A stretch of DNA of 20,079 nt from an uncultured Clostridium sp. (GTDB lineage Bacteria > Bacillota > Clostridia > Lachnospirales > Lachnospiraceae), in assembly GCA_900543885.1 (NCBI GenBank), contig UQTA01000055.1, positions 1 to 20,079 of the forward strand. Reading direction: 5' to 3'. The notes below the pieces were generated by a model. That model did no database searches. It saw nothing but the letters and a program-made list of their open reading frames with translations, and had not been told where the DNA came from. Shown one piece after another: positions 1 to 5,985 of this stretch; positions within the stretch are counted from its first letter, which is position 1, and each line of letters starts with the position of its first letter. Both the position numbers and the translations under genes were made by a program.

Positions 1-39
1 TTGCAAAATAATATAGTCATTTTTTTAACCATATTTAGC

Positions 40-68
40 TTGCTATTCATGTTCAACAAGTATATAAT
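40..68 (+). promoter_or_regulatory. Sigma-A-like promoter upstream of structured leader
   Basis: TTGCTA (40-45) and TATAAT (63-68) are separated by exactly 17 bp, a good housekeeping-sigma promoter. It would start a transcript near 75 that runs through the hairpins at 100-262. Only sequence match supports it. Confidence 0.45.
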
Positions 69-99
69 GGAGGGGTATGTATTATATTGCACATTTTTT

Positions 100-130
100 T
101 CGGTCGCAGAGTAAGTAACTCTGCGACCGA
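100..130. repeat. Inverted repeat, 13-bp arms
   Basis: TCGGTCGCAGAGT (100-112) and its perfect complement (118-130) enclose a 5-nt loop. A T-run precedes it and another follows at 138-144, so it could act as a terminator in either direction. Confidence 0.6.
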
Positions 131-140
131 TAGATGCTTT

Positions 141-185
141 TTTTAGGTACTAGGAAATTCCGTTAGAACATCCTAGTACCTAAAA
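141..185. repeat. Inverted repeat, 15-bp arms
   Basis: TTTTAGGTACTAGGA (141-155) is the exact complement of 171-185, with a 15-nt loop. It lies directly between the preceding hairpin and the terminator and is part of the structured leader. Confidence 0.6.
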
Positions 186-234
186 GGCACTTCGTGCCAA
201 CGATGCGCACTCGCGCGATGAGGAGGTTTGTCGC

Positions 235-262
235 AAGAATGTGCCAAGGCACATTCTTTTTT
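235..262 (+). terminator. Rho-independent terminator before AP2 gene
   Basis: AAGAATGTGCC (235-245) pairs perfectly with GGCACATTCTT (248-258), followed by a T-run to 262. It would end the transcript from the 40-68 promoter before the AP2-domain gene, unless an upstream element antagonises it. Confidence 0.75.
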
Positions 263-312
263 AGATACATGTATTTGCGGATCTAAAGGCTTATTATACA
301 GGGAGAATGGAT

Positions 313-1050
313 ATGCAGCAGGCGGTAATGGAACAGGGATCCATTGATGCGTTTCTGGAGAAACTGGAAACGGAGCATAAAAGTGGAAAAGTTCTGGCCG
401 AATATTATAAAGCAATCTGCAGTTTGAAGGAAATCTCCAGAAAACAGGAAACGGTAGTGACTAAGGAATTGCTTGAGCAATGGCGTGTGGATCAGGAAAA
501 AAGCGGTGCCGCGCCAGGAACGATAACCAACCGGGTAGTCCGGCTCAATGCTTATCTGCGATATCTGGGCCATGGGGAACTTTGCTTTCCGAGAGGTGGC
601 AAGCTGGATCTGACTGGAAAAACTTTTGGGGATCTGGTTGTTCTGGAAGAAACAGACCGAATTTCTGAAGACCGGAGCCGGTACTGGAAATGCAGATGCA
701 CTCTTTGTGGAAAAGAGAAAGAAATTCCTGCAAACCAATTGGTCAGAGGTGTTCAGGTCAGCTGCGGATGCGGCAAAAAGAAGCGTTTGCAGGAAAGCAA
801 CGGATACATTGATGGAACATGTTTAAAACGTGTGCTTTCAGAAAAGGTCAGCAGCAATAACACCAGTGGCTGTAAAGGCGTTTTCAGAAAACGGGGCAAA
901 TGGGTCGCACAGATCCAGTATAAAAAGAAAACCTATTACCTGGGTTCCTATGACCGTTTTGAAGATGCGGTAAAGGCCCGCAAACAAGCAGAAGAATGGG
1001 TGAAGGAGGATGCCAGAGAGCTATTAGAGAAATTTCAAAAGCAGATGTAA
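313..1050 (+). CDS. Zinc-ribbon protein with AP2 DNA-binding domain
   Basis: 245-residue predicted DNA-binding protein of unknown cellular role. Three parts are visible. Residues about 25-95 resemble the helical SAM-like core-binding domain of tyrosine recombinases, but no catalytic domain follows. A zinc ribbon has Cys127, Cys129 and Cys132 (CRCTLC) paired with Cys151 and Cys153 (CGC). An AP2/ERF-like beta-sheet domain occupies about 187-230, with GVF, WVAQI and YYLGSY motifs, and a charged helix ends the protein. AP2 domains in bacteria are mostly found in phage and mobile-element HNH endonucleases; no HNH motif is seen here. The start at ATG 313 is preferred over ATG 307, because GGGAGA (301-306) is correctly spaced only for 313. 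The gene lies directly after a terminator-bearing leader and before phosphatase and nuclease relics, consistent with a mobile or accessory origin. Confidence 0.8.
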   Translation: MQQAVMEQGSIDAFLEKLETEHKSGKVLAEYYKAICSLKEISRKQETVVTKELLEQWRVDQEKSGAAPGTITNRVVRLNAYLRYLGHGELCFPRGGKLDLTGKTFGDLVVLEETDRISEDRSRYWKCRCTLCGKEKEIPANQLVRGVQVSCGCGKKKRLQESNGYIDGTCLKRVLSEKVSSNNTSGCKGVFRKRGKWVAQIQYKKKTYYLGSYDRFEDAVKARKQAEEWVKEDARELLEKFQKQM

Positions 1051-1093
1051 TCACTATTCGTATCTGCGGGGAGAATTATGAGGAGAAAAAGAG

Positions 1094-1299
1094 TTGTTCA
1101 ATATAAAAATCCAACAGGGGATTATAGATGTTCATGCACATGTGATACCAGGCGTGGATGATGCTCAAGGAGTATGGATGAATCCATCCATATGTTGCAT
1201 ATGGCAGCAGAGCAGGGGATCAAGGCGGTGATCGCCACACCCCATTATTCCAGACACAGGGTCCTTGCAAAACTAAATTCCACCCATCCCCTACGCTAA
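1094..1299 (+). pseudogene. Remnant of CpsB/YwqE-type PHP tyrosine phosphatase
   Basis: From TTG 1094, preceded by AGGAG (1081-1085), one frame reads IIDVHAHVIPGVDDAQG, the N-terminal metal-binding HxH motif and GIDD-like loop of CpsB/CapC/YwqE manganese-dependent protein-tyrosine phosphatases. The match continues from 1174 in another frame as MDESIHMLHMAAEQG, then IKAVIATPHYSRHR, up to about 1260. The break lies at 1168-1173 and is explained by loss of one base (GGAGT where the family needs GGA-AGT). Homology stops near 1260; a full-length protein is about 250 residues, so only about the first fifth remains. The gene cannot make an active enzyme. In intact genomes such phosphatases belong to capsule/exopolysaccharide loci. 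The stretch 1300-1439 holds only a 10-bp inverted repeat (1274-1283/1331-1340) and nothing else recognisable. Confidence 0.75.
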
Positions 1300-1439
1300 G
1301 CATGAAATTTGCTGCTTTCTAAGAAATGGTGTGGAATTTACTTACTCCTAATACTATTCCGCTTCAAACTGAGCAAAGCTCAGCTGGTTAATTAGTTGCG
1401 GTTGTTTACTCTGCTAACAAGGCAAATCTTTAAGTTTCA

Positions 1440-2404
1440 TCATTTATTGTATTTTTCAATTTTGCATTGATGAATTTTGGTATTTTCATCGTAGCTGATT
1501 CCAACTAGCAGAATATTTCCGGTATAACTTAAGAGAGTTTCGGGATATCGTTTCTCCTTAATCTGCTGCAATGCGGTTTCTGCGGTTTTATTCCATTTCA
1601 ATTCAACAACCAAAGCAGGATAGAAAGAATTGTACTCAGGTTTTGGAATAAATATAAAGTCAGCAAAGCCTTTTCCGGCAGGTAATTCGCGGATTGGTTT
1701 GAAGTAATACTGCATGGCACTTAAGTAAGCAATGGCTAATACACTGCTTAACGAGTTTTCGTTGTTGTACTGGATCGATGAAACGTAATCCATGTGTATT
1801 TTTTCAATACTCCTGGCTACGGCAGTTCCATCCATGGAAAGTGTCTGGTTCAGTAGTTTTTCCGATTCTTGCTGGAAAACAATCAGTTCATTCCACTTCT
1901 TTCTTCTTATTGCACGGATCAATTCCTGTCGGATTTCCTCGTTTGGCACAAATGCTGTTTTAAAAGTCTGAACATATCCAAGATGGATCAAATAAGTAAT
2001 AACGTCATCTTTATTTGCAAAGTTTGTTGTGTCATTTTGAAAAGAGGTTACATCTACGGGAACATGATCACCTGAAAGCATTTCTATGATCGCGCTTTTT
2101 AGTCCATCAAAGTCCATATTGATAAGCGGAACGATTGCTTCGTAAGAAGCTGTTCCCGACCAATAGCTTTGAAAATCCCCTTCAAACATTAAATTAACAA
2201 CCGCATTTGGATTATATACATGATATTTTCCGAGCTGATAGCCATCATACCATCTTTTAATTCTGCTATTGTCTTTTCAGAGATATAGGAAACGACCTGT
2301 TCTGGTCCTCCGGCCGGTTCCATGCACCACTGTATATCCAGATGGATCACATCATATTTATTAAGATGCTCTTTTTTTACAGCGAGATACATATTATCTG
2401 GCAT
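1440..2404 (-). pseudogene. Internally deleted AAA-ATPase-like / PD-(D/E)XK nuclease protein
   Basis: Two pieces of one gene are fused. The upstream piece (2404 down to about 2255) reads HLNKYDVIHLDIQW...ISEKTIAELK, from the N-terminal half of the predicted AAA-ATPase family (PF09820-type). After about 2255 the match switches frame and resumes at WYDGYQLGKYHVYNPNAV, which in intact members lies after the ATPase core. About 150 residues, including the distal Walker motif region, are missing between them, and the extreme N-terminus with the P-loop is also gone. The C-terminal part is complete: it ends in the PD-(D/E)XK_9-type fold (PF08011) with GKGFADFIFIPKPEY and ALVVELKWNK, giving the D...ExK signature. 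The open frame 2189-1440 (249 residues) could still be translated from the ATG at 2189, but lacks the ATPase. These proteins are abundant and expanded in gut Firmicutes and Bacteroidetes; their role is not established. Confidence 0.8.
1869..1970. repeat. 102-bp direct repeat, copy 1 (copy 2 at 4063-4164)
   Basis: This stretch and 4063-4164 match without gaps at 99 of 102 positions. Both encode, on the minus strand, TFKTAFVPNEEIRQELIRAI and following residues of the PD-(D/E)XK family. They reflect two relics of related paralogues and are not attachment sites. They bracket the intact ATPase gene. Confidence 0.85.
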
Positions 2405-2512
2405 GATTCGATTTTATCATTTGATACCCCCAACATCAAGCTAAGCTCCGCTTTTTCATCGCAGTAGTCGGTAAGCATTGTTCGCAGAGAGAATTGGACT
2501 GACTAAAATTGC

Positions 2513-2541
2513 TTGACTTCGAGTATTTACTGAATTATTAT
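2513..2541 (+). promoter_or_regulatory. Promoter of the ATPase_2/DUF234 gene
   Basis: TTGACT (2513-2518) and TATTAT (2536-2541) are 17 bp apart, 60 bp upstream of the ATG at 2603. The palindromic repeats at 2546-2576 lie just downstream, at the expected transcription start. Confidence 0.6.
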
Positions 2542-2545
2542 ACTT

Positions 2546-2576
2546 GTAAGAAAGTAACTTACGAGTTAGTAACTCG
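2546..2576. promoter_or_regulatory. Operator-like inverted and direct repeats
   Basis: Two adjacent dyads follow the -10 box: GTAAG (2546-2550)/CTTAC (2558-2562) and CGAGTT (2562-2567)/AACTCG (2571-2576). AGTAACT occurs twice, 15 bp apart (2553-2559, 2568-2574). The position suits a repressor site; the regulator is unknown. Confidence 0.4.
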
Positions 2577-2602
2577 AAAGCGTAATAATTGGAGGTGGTC
2601 GA

Positions 2603-4000
2603 ATGGGTCAGTTTTATTGCCGTGAGGATGAGCTTAGAAAACTGAATAAACGATATGAGGGCAATAAATTTGAATGCGTTGTCATCTACGGAAGAAGGCG
2701 GGTCGGTAAAACGGCCTTGATCAATGAGTTCTGTAAAGGGAAACCAACCATTTTCTTCTCAGCACTTAATACGACAGGAAAAGAAAATCTTGAAGCACTT
2801 TCCAAAGCAATCATGACTTTTGAGCGGCCGGATATGGAATCTGCACCGGAATTTCGGTCGTATGATGCGGCGTTGGATGAGCTGACAGCACTTTCCAAGG
2901 AAAAACGAATGGTCTTTGTTATTGATGAGTATCCTTATTTGGCAAAGGCAAAACCGGCCATTTCAGCTATGCTGCAGCATATCATTGATCATAAGTGGAC
3001 GGAATCTAAGATGTACTTGATTCTCTGCGGTTCTTCAATGAGCTTTATGGAAAACCAGGTACTTGGGAAAGAAAGCCCGTTATATGGGAGAAGAACAGCT
3101 CAGTTTAAGATTGAACCGTTAGATTATGAGGAAACAGCAGTATTCCATCCGAATTTGTCAGATGAGGACAATTCGTTGATCTACGGCATCACAGGTGGTG
3201 TTCCGCATTATATCAACAAGTTGGATGTGAGGGACAGTGTAGATGAAGCATTGCTTGACAATCTGTTTGACCGTTCCAGCTATCTATATGAGGAGCCGGC
3301 AAATCTTCTCAAACAAGAACTGCGGGAGCCAGCCATTTATAATGCTATTATCAAGGCAATCGCTGAGGGGGCATCCCGCCTGAATGATATTACGATGAAG
3401 GTCGGAGAGAACAGTTCGATTGTATCGAAATATATCAAAACTCTGATTGATCTTGGCATTGCAAAAAAAGAAACTCCGATTACAGAAAAGCCTGGCAAGA
3501 AAACAATCTATCTGCTGTCGGATAACTTCTTCCGGTTCTGGTATCGTTTTGTTCCGGTCAATATGAGTGCAATTGATTCAGGCAGAATTACAAAGACCTA
3601 TCCACATGCCGTAAAACAGTATCTTCCCGATTACATGGGCTTGATATTTGAAAAAATGTGTCAGGATTATCTGCTGTATTATGTTAACCAGCTTCCTATA
3701 GAATTGAGTGAAATTGGTCAGTGGTGGGGAACTGATCCTAAGAAGAAAAAACAGATACAGATTGATATTGTTGGAACTCCTGTAGAAGGAAAAGAGTATA
3801 TTATTGGTTCCTGTAAGTATCGAAACGAGAAAATCGGTGTGGATGAGCTTGAGCTGATCAGGGATTACGCATCAGTCTTTGGAAAAGGAAATACCTATCA
3901 CTACTATATTTTCTCTAAAGGTGGATTTACGGATGGATTGCTCCAAGCACAGGAGCGAGGCGAGGTTCAGTTGATCACTTTGGAAGATCTTTACAAGTAA
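2603..4000 (+). CDS. ATPase_2 family P-loop ATPase with DUF234 C-terminal domain
   Basis: Intact 465-residue cytoplasmic protein of the archaeal/bacterial ATP-binding family (PF01637 ATPase_2 followed by PF03008 DUF234). Walker A is GRRRVGKT at residues 30-37 and Walker B VFVIDE at 104-109; a sensor-like LILCGSS and the family motif YGRRTAQF...LDYEE follow. A winged-helix segment (about 255-310, LNDITMKVGENSSIVSKYIKTL) links to the DUF234 part, which carries FRFWYRFV and a nuclease-like core EIGQWWG...IQIDIVG...SCKYRN. In many relatives the last motif is ECKWRN; here Glu is replaced by Ser, so nuclease activity is doubtful. The start is fixed by GGAGGTGG (2591-2598). It has its own promoter and terminator, so it is a single-gene unit. 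The biological role of this family is not settled; defence or mobile-element functions are only guesses. Confidence 0.88.
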   Translation: MGQFYCREDELRKLNKRYEGNKFECVVIYGRRRVGKTALINEFCKGKPTIFFSALNTTGKENLEALSKAIMTFERPDMESAPEFRSYDAALDELTALSKEKRMVFVIDEYPYLAKAKPAISAMLQHIIDHKWTESKMYLILCGSSMSFMENQVLGKESPLYGRRTAQFKIEPLDYEETAVFHPNLSDEDNSLIYGITGGVPHYINKLDVRDSVDEALLDNLFDRSSYLYEEPANLLKQELREPAIYNAIIKAIAEGASRLNDITMKVGENSSIVSKYIKTLIDLGIAKKETPITEKPGKKTIYLLSDNFFRFWYRFVPVNMSAIDSGRITKTYPHAVKQYLPDYMGLIFEKMCQDYLLYYVNQLPIELSEIGQWWGTDPKKKKQIQIDIVGTPVEGKEYIIGSCKYRNEKIGVDELELIRDYASVFGKGNTYHYYIFSKGGFTDGLLQAQERGEVQLITLEDLYK

Positions 4001-4014
4001 ACAGTTCAATTTCA

Positions 4015-4046
4015 GCCCTGCTGGTGAAAACTGGCAGGGCACTTTT
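4015..4046 (+). terminator. Terminator after the ATPase gene
   Basis: GCCCTGC (4015-4021) pairs with GCAGGGC (4034-4040), followed by a short T-run (ACTTTTG). It lies 15 bp after the stop codon of the ATPase gene. Confidence 0.6.
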
Positions 4047-4057
4047 GTACTCCAATT

Positions 4058-4164
4058 TATTTTTGCTGGAAAACAACCAGTTCATTCCACTTCTTCCTTC
4101 TTATTGCACGGATCAATTCCTGTCGGATTTCCTCATTTGGCACAAATGCTGTTTTAAAAGTCTG
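4058..4164 (-). pseudogene. Second relic of the AAA/PD-(D/E)XK family
   Basis: On the minus strand this reads QTFKTAFVPNEEIRQELIRA, then IRRKKWNELVVFQQK and a stop, the middle of the same family as the relic at 1440-2404. It is 99/102 identical to 1869-1970, which suggests recent duplication or two closely related paralogues. Only about 35 codons are left. It abuts the Fic relic directly. Confidence 0.75.
4063..4164. repeat. 102-bp direct repeat, copy 2
   Basis: Partner of 1869-1970, offset by 2194 bp with no indel and three mismatches. The repeats could recombine and delete the intervening ATPase gene. Confidence 0.85.
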
Positions 4165-4183
4165 TTCATATTCATTGCACAGA

Positions 4184-4702
4184 TCATGTGTCTTTCCGAA
4201 GAATGTCTAAATATTCAGTATAAGAATAGATTTTAGCTTTTCCAGACTTGTCGGTTTGTTTCAAAATTCCATCAGCCACAAGAATCGAAACTACTTTGGA
4301 TACTGTATTATAAGACATTCCAAGGTATGTTGCTGTCTTTTGGATGTCGATAATCGGGTTTGATTCCAAATATGTGAACACTTTGAGAACGCTTGTGCGC
4401 TGCCTTTTGGTGAGAGTGTCAAACATTGAGAGACTTTTATCGTGCAATGCAGTAAGCTGATCAATGGTGCGAATGGCATCTTCGGCAGAGTCTGCGAAAG
4501 CCTGAAGGAAAAAGGTTACCCATTGCTCGTAATCGCCGGTACGACGTACTTGAGTCATTCGGTCATAGTATTCAATACGATTCATTTTAAGGTAATAGGA
4601 GGCAGTCATCTGCATGGCATTCAGAATCCAGGGCATCACTGTTGCGATTGGCAGTTTCTTTTTGGTTGCAAAACAGCTAAGTGCATAAAACTGGATTATC
4701 AT
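4184..4702 (-). pseudogene. C-terminal fragment of a Fic-family protein
   Basis: The open frame has 172 codons, but only about residues 36-172 look like the family: SYYLKMNRIEYYDRMTQVRR, a helical segment, and a winged helix (ATYLGMSYNTVSKVVSILVADGILKQ) that closes many Fic proteins. The catalytic HPFxDGNGRxGR motif, which should lie just upstream, is absent, and the first 35 residues (MIIQFYALSCFATKK...) do not resemble Fic sequence. The join lies near 4600. A full protein is about 350-400 residues and transfers AMP to target proteins; this fragment cannot. The C-terminal end and stop look intact. The HTH could still bind DNA if expressed, but no promoter or SD is evident at the start. Confidence 0.7.
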
Positions 4703-4732
4703 AAAATTGCCTGACAGTCATAGAACAAGCAA

Positions 4733-4801
4733 CACCCCCATATATTTAACTGATACATACTCTGATCCGTCAGAGCTGGTCGGCTGAATATATGGGGGGT
4801 G
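4733..4801 (+). promoter_or_regulatory. Long hairpin sequestering the yabP ribosome-binding site
   Basis: CACCCCCATATATT (4733-4746) pairs with AATATATGGGGGGTG (4787-4801), leaving one bulged G. Inside lies a second perfect hairpin, CTCTGA (4760-4765)/TCAGAG (4770-4775), with a TCCG loop. The right outer arm contains the yabP SD. A CATACTCT box (4756-4763) resembles a sigma-E -10 (CATACAnT), but no good -35 is seen. Confidence 0.45.
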
Positions 4802-4807
4802 ATTTTT

Positions 4808-5095
4808 GTGGAAGAAAAAATATCGTCTGGGCGGCTTCACCGTCTGGTGCTTTCGGACAGGCATACAGGTTCTGTAACCGGGGTCAATGATGTAGTATCA
4901 TTTGATGAAAATGAGATCGTGCTGGATACGGAAATGGGGCTTTTGACTGTAAGGGGAAAGGAACTGCACGTTAAACGGCTTACACTGGAAAAGGGAGAGC
5001 TGGACCTGGAAGGACAGGTGGACAGCCTGAATTACAGTTCCAATGCAGCACTGAAAAGGTCGGGAGAATCCTTCTTATCACGGTTATTAAAATAA
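4808..5095 (+). CDS. yabP: Sporulation protein YabP
   Basis: 95-residue member of the YabP family (PF07873), needed with YabQ for spore coat/cortex assembly in Bacillus. The sequence shows the short all-beta pattern of the family: RHTGSVTGVNDVVSFDENEI, an ELHVKRL strand, and the terminal GQVDSLNYS motif. There is no signal peptide or membrane segment. GTG 4808 is preferred as the start, because GGGGGGTGA (4794-4802) is well spaced for it; the in-frame GTG at 4799 lies inside that SD. It is followed by yabQ after 76 bp. In related genomes a small RNA-binding S4 protein (YabO/RqcP) and HU usually stand upstream; here only relics are found. Confidence 0.92.
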   Translation: MEEKISSGRLHRLVLSDRHTGSVTGVNDVVSFDENEIVLDTEMGLLTVRGKELHVKRLTLEKGELDLEGQVDSLNYSSNAALKRSGESFLSRLLK

Positions 5096-5171
5096 AAAGA
5101 GAGCAGATCATATCTGTGCGCATACATGTGGATAACGAAATCGGAGCGTTTGAATTGAGGGATTAAATGGA

Positions 5172-5498
5172 ATGAGCATGCAGATCCGTTATGAAGCATG
5201 GCTGCTTCTGTTAAGCCTGATGGTGGGCTGCTGGCTGATGCTGGTATATGACCTGCTTCGGGTACTGCGGCTTATGATAAAACACAGCTCTCTGGTAAGA
5301 GGTGTGGAAGATTTTCTGTTCTGGATCTACGCCGGTGCTGCCACGTTTATGCTGTTGTATGAGCAAAATGACGGGAGCCTGCGTCTGTATGCCATAGCAG
5401 GTGTCCTCTTTGGGATGCTGCTGTATGATAAAATAGTCAGCCGTTTTCTGTTTGCAGCCTTGAAAAAGGCCGGTAAATGGTTTAGAATGAAAAAATGA
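5172..5498 (+). CDS. yabQ: Spore cortex biosynthesis protein YabQ
   Basis: 108-residue membrane protein of the YabQ family. Three hydrophobic segments are visible: about residues 9-29 (WLLLLSLMVGCWLMLVYDLL), 45-63 and 70-88. The conserved YDLLRVLR and EDFLFWIYAG motifs identify it. Bacillus YabQ is about twice as long; the short form lacks the C-terminal hydrophilic tail. It localises to the forespore outer membrane and is needed for cortex formation in Bacillus. The ATG at 5172 follows GAGGGA (5157-5162). It probably shares a transcript with yabP and the division gene that starts 34 bp after its stop. Confidence 0.9.
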   Translation: MSMQIRYEAWLLLLSLMVGCWLMLVYDLLRVLRLMIKHSSLVRGVEDFLFWIYAGAATFMLLYEQNDGSLRLYAIAGVLFGMLLYDKIVSRFLFAALKKAGKWFRMKK

Positions 5499-5532
5499 GT
5501 AAGAATGAATAAAAAAGATGGTGACGAACAAA

Positions 5533-5850
5533 ATGAGCTCTTACGGAAGATCAAAGCGCATAAAGCGTGAAAAATGGGCAAACAGAATGGCTGTACTTGG
5601 TGTTACGATGGTAGTTATCTGTCTTGCAGTTGCGGTAAATGCAAAGGGCTCAACCCTGAAAAAGTCGGACTTGGATTATCAGCAGAAGGAACAGCAGCTG
5701 GAAGCACAGGTGCGGGAAGAGGAAGAACGGACGAAAAAACTGGAAGAATACAAAGTCTATGTAAAGACGAAGCAGTTTGCAGAGGAAGTTGCAAAGGAAA
5801 AACTGGGTCTGGTAAATCCGGATGAGATCCTTTTAAAGCCCAATAAGTGA
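5533..5850 (+). CDS. Septum formation initiator, DivIC/FtsL family
   Basis: 105-residue bitopic membrane protein: a basic cytoplasmic tail (RSKRIKREKW), one transmembrane helix at about 19-36 (MAVLGVTMVVICLAVAVN), an extracytoplasmic coiled coil at about 47-75 (EQQLEAQVREEEERTKKLEE), and the family end motif AEEVAKEKLGLVNPDEILL. This matches PF04977 (DivIC/FtsB/FtsL), a partner of FtsQ/DivIB in the divisome. Position between yabQ and spoIIE argues for DivIC. The ATG at 5533 is preferred, because GGTGA (5520-5524) is spaced 8 nt from it; the in-frame ATG at 5518 has a poor SD and would add five residues. Confidence 0.9.
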   Translation: MSSYGRSKRIKREKWANRMAVLGVTMVVICLAVAVNAKGSTLKKSDLDYQQKEQQLEAQVREEEERTKKLEEYKVYVKTKQFAEEVAKEKLGLVNPDEILLKPNK

Positions 5851-5890
5851 TGGAAAGCTATATAAAATACGGCAGATGTGTTAAAAAATA

Positions 5891-5956
5891 TGTCGAAACA
5901 TTTTCTGGAAAAAGCATGAAAATATGACAGATATTTCCCTCTTAGATGCGTATACT
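5891..5956 (+). promoter_or_regulatory. Spo0A-controlled promoter of spoIIE
   Basis: A perfect 0A box TGTCGAA lies at 5891-5897. Downstream ATGACA (5924-5929) and TATACT (5951-5956) are separated by 21 bp. An over-long 21-22 bp spacer with sigma-A hexamers is the hallmark of Spo0A-P-activated class promoters such as Bacillus spoIIE and spoIIG. The expected start near 5963 lies after ATG 5959, so that ATG cannot be the real start of the gene. Confidence 0.7.
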
Positions 5957-5985
5957 GGATGTTGCGCAGATTAGGAGGGATTTTT

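Larger units (their letters stand above)
75..262 (+). ncRNA. Candidate structured leader or small RNA with several hairpins
   Basis: No gene fits between the window start and 313. Instead a promoter (40-68) is followed by a run of hairpins: a 13-bp stem 100-112/118-130 with a 5-nt loop, a 15-bp stem 141-155/171-185 with a 15-nt loop, small stems 186-190/194-198 and 205-208/213-216, and a terminator at 235-262. An SD-like AGGAGGT lies at 221-227, and a 15-codon ORF starting at ATG 239 reads through the terminator stem, so translational attenuation of the downstream AP2 gene is conceivable. A free-standing RNA of about 190 nt is equally possible. I do not recognise the family; function is unknown. 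Confidence 0.35.

Noticed and set aside
1869..4164. 102-bp direct repeats as attachment sites of an integrated element
   Set aside because: Both are coding relics of one protein family, no integrase is present, and the three mismatches and length suit paralogue remnants.
1869..4236. Similar short plus-strand open frames near 1869 and 4024 that share about 30 residues
   Set aside because: They are antisense shadows of the duplicated minus-strand PD-(D/E)XK relics; the minus-strand reading matches a known family and the plus one does not.
4799..4807. GTG 4799 as yabP start
   Set aside because: It is part of the SD sequence itself; GTG 4808 has correct spacing.
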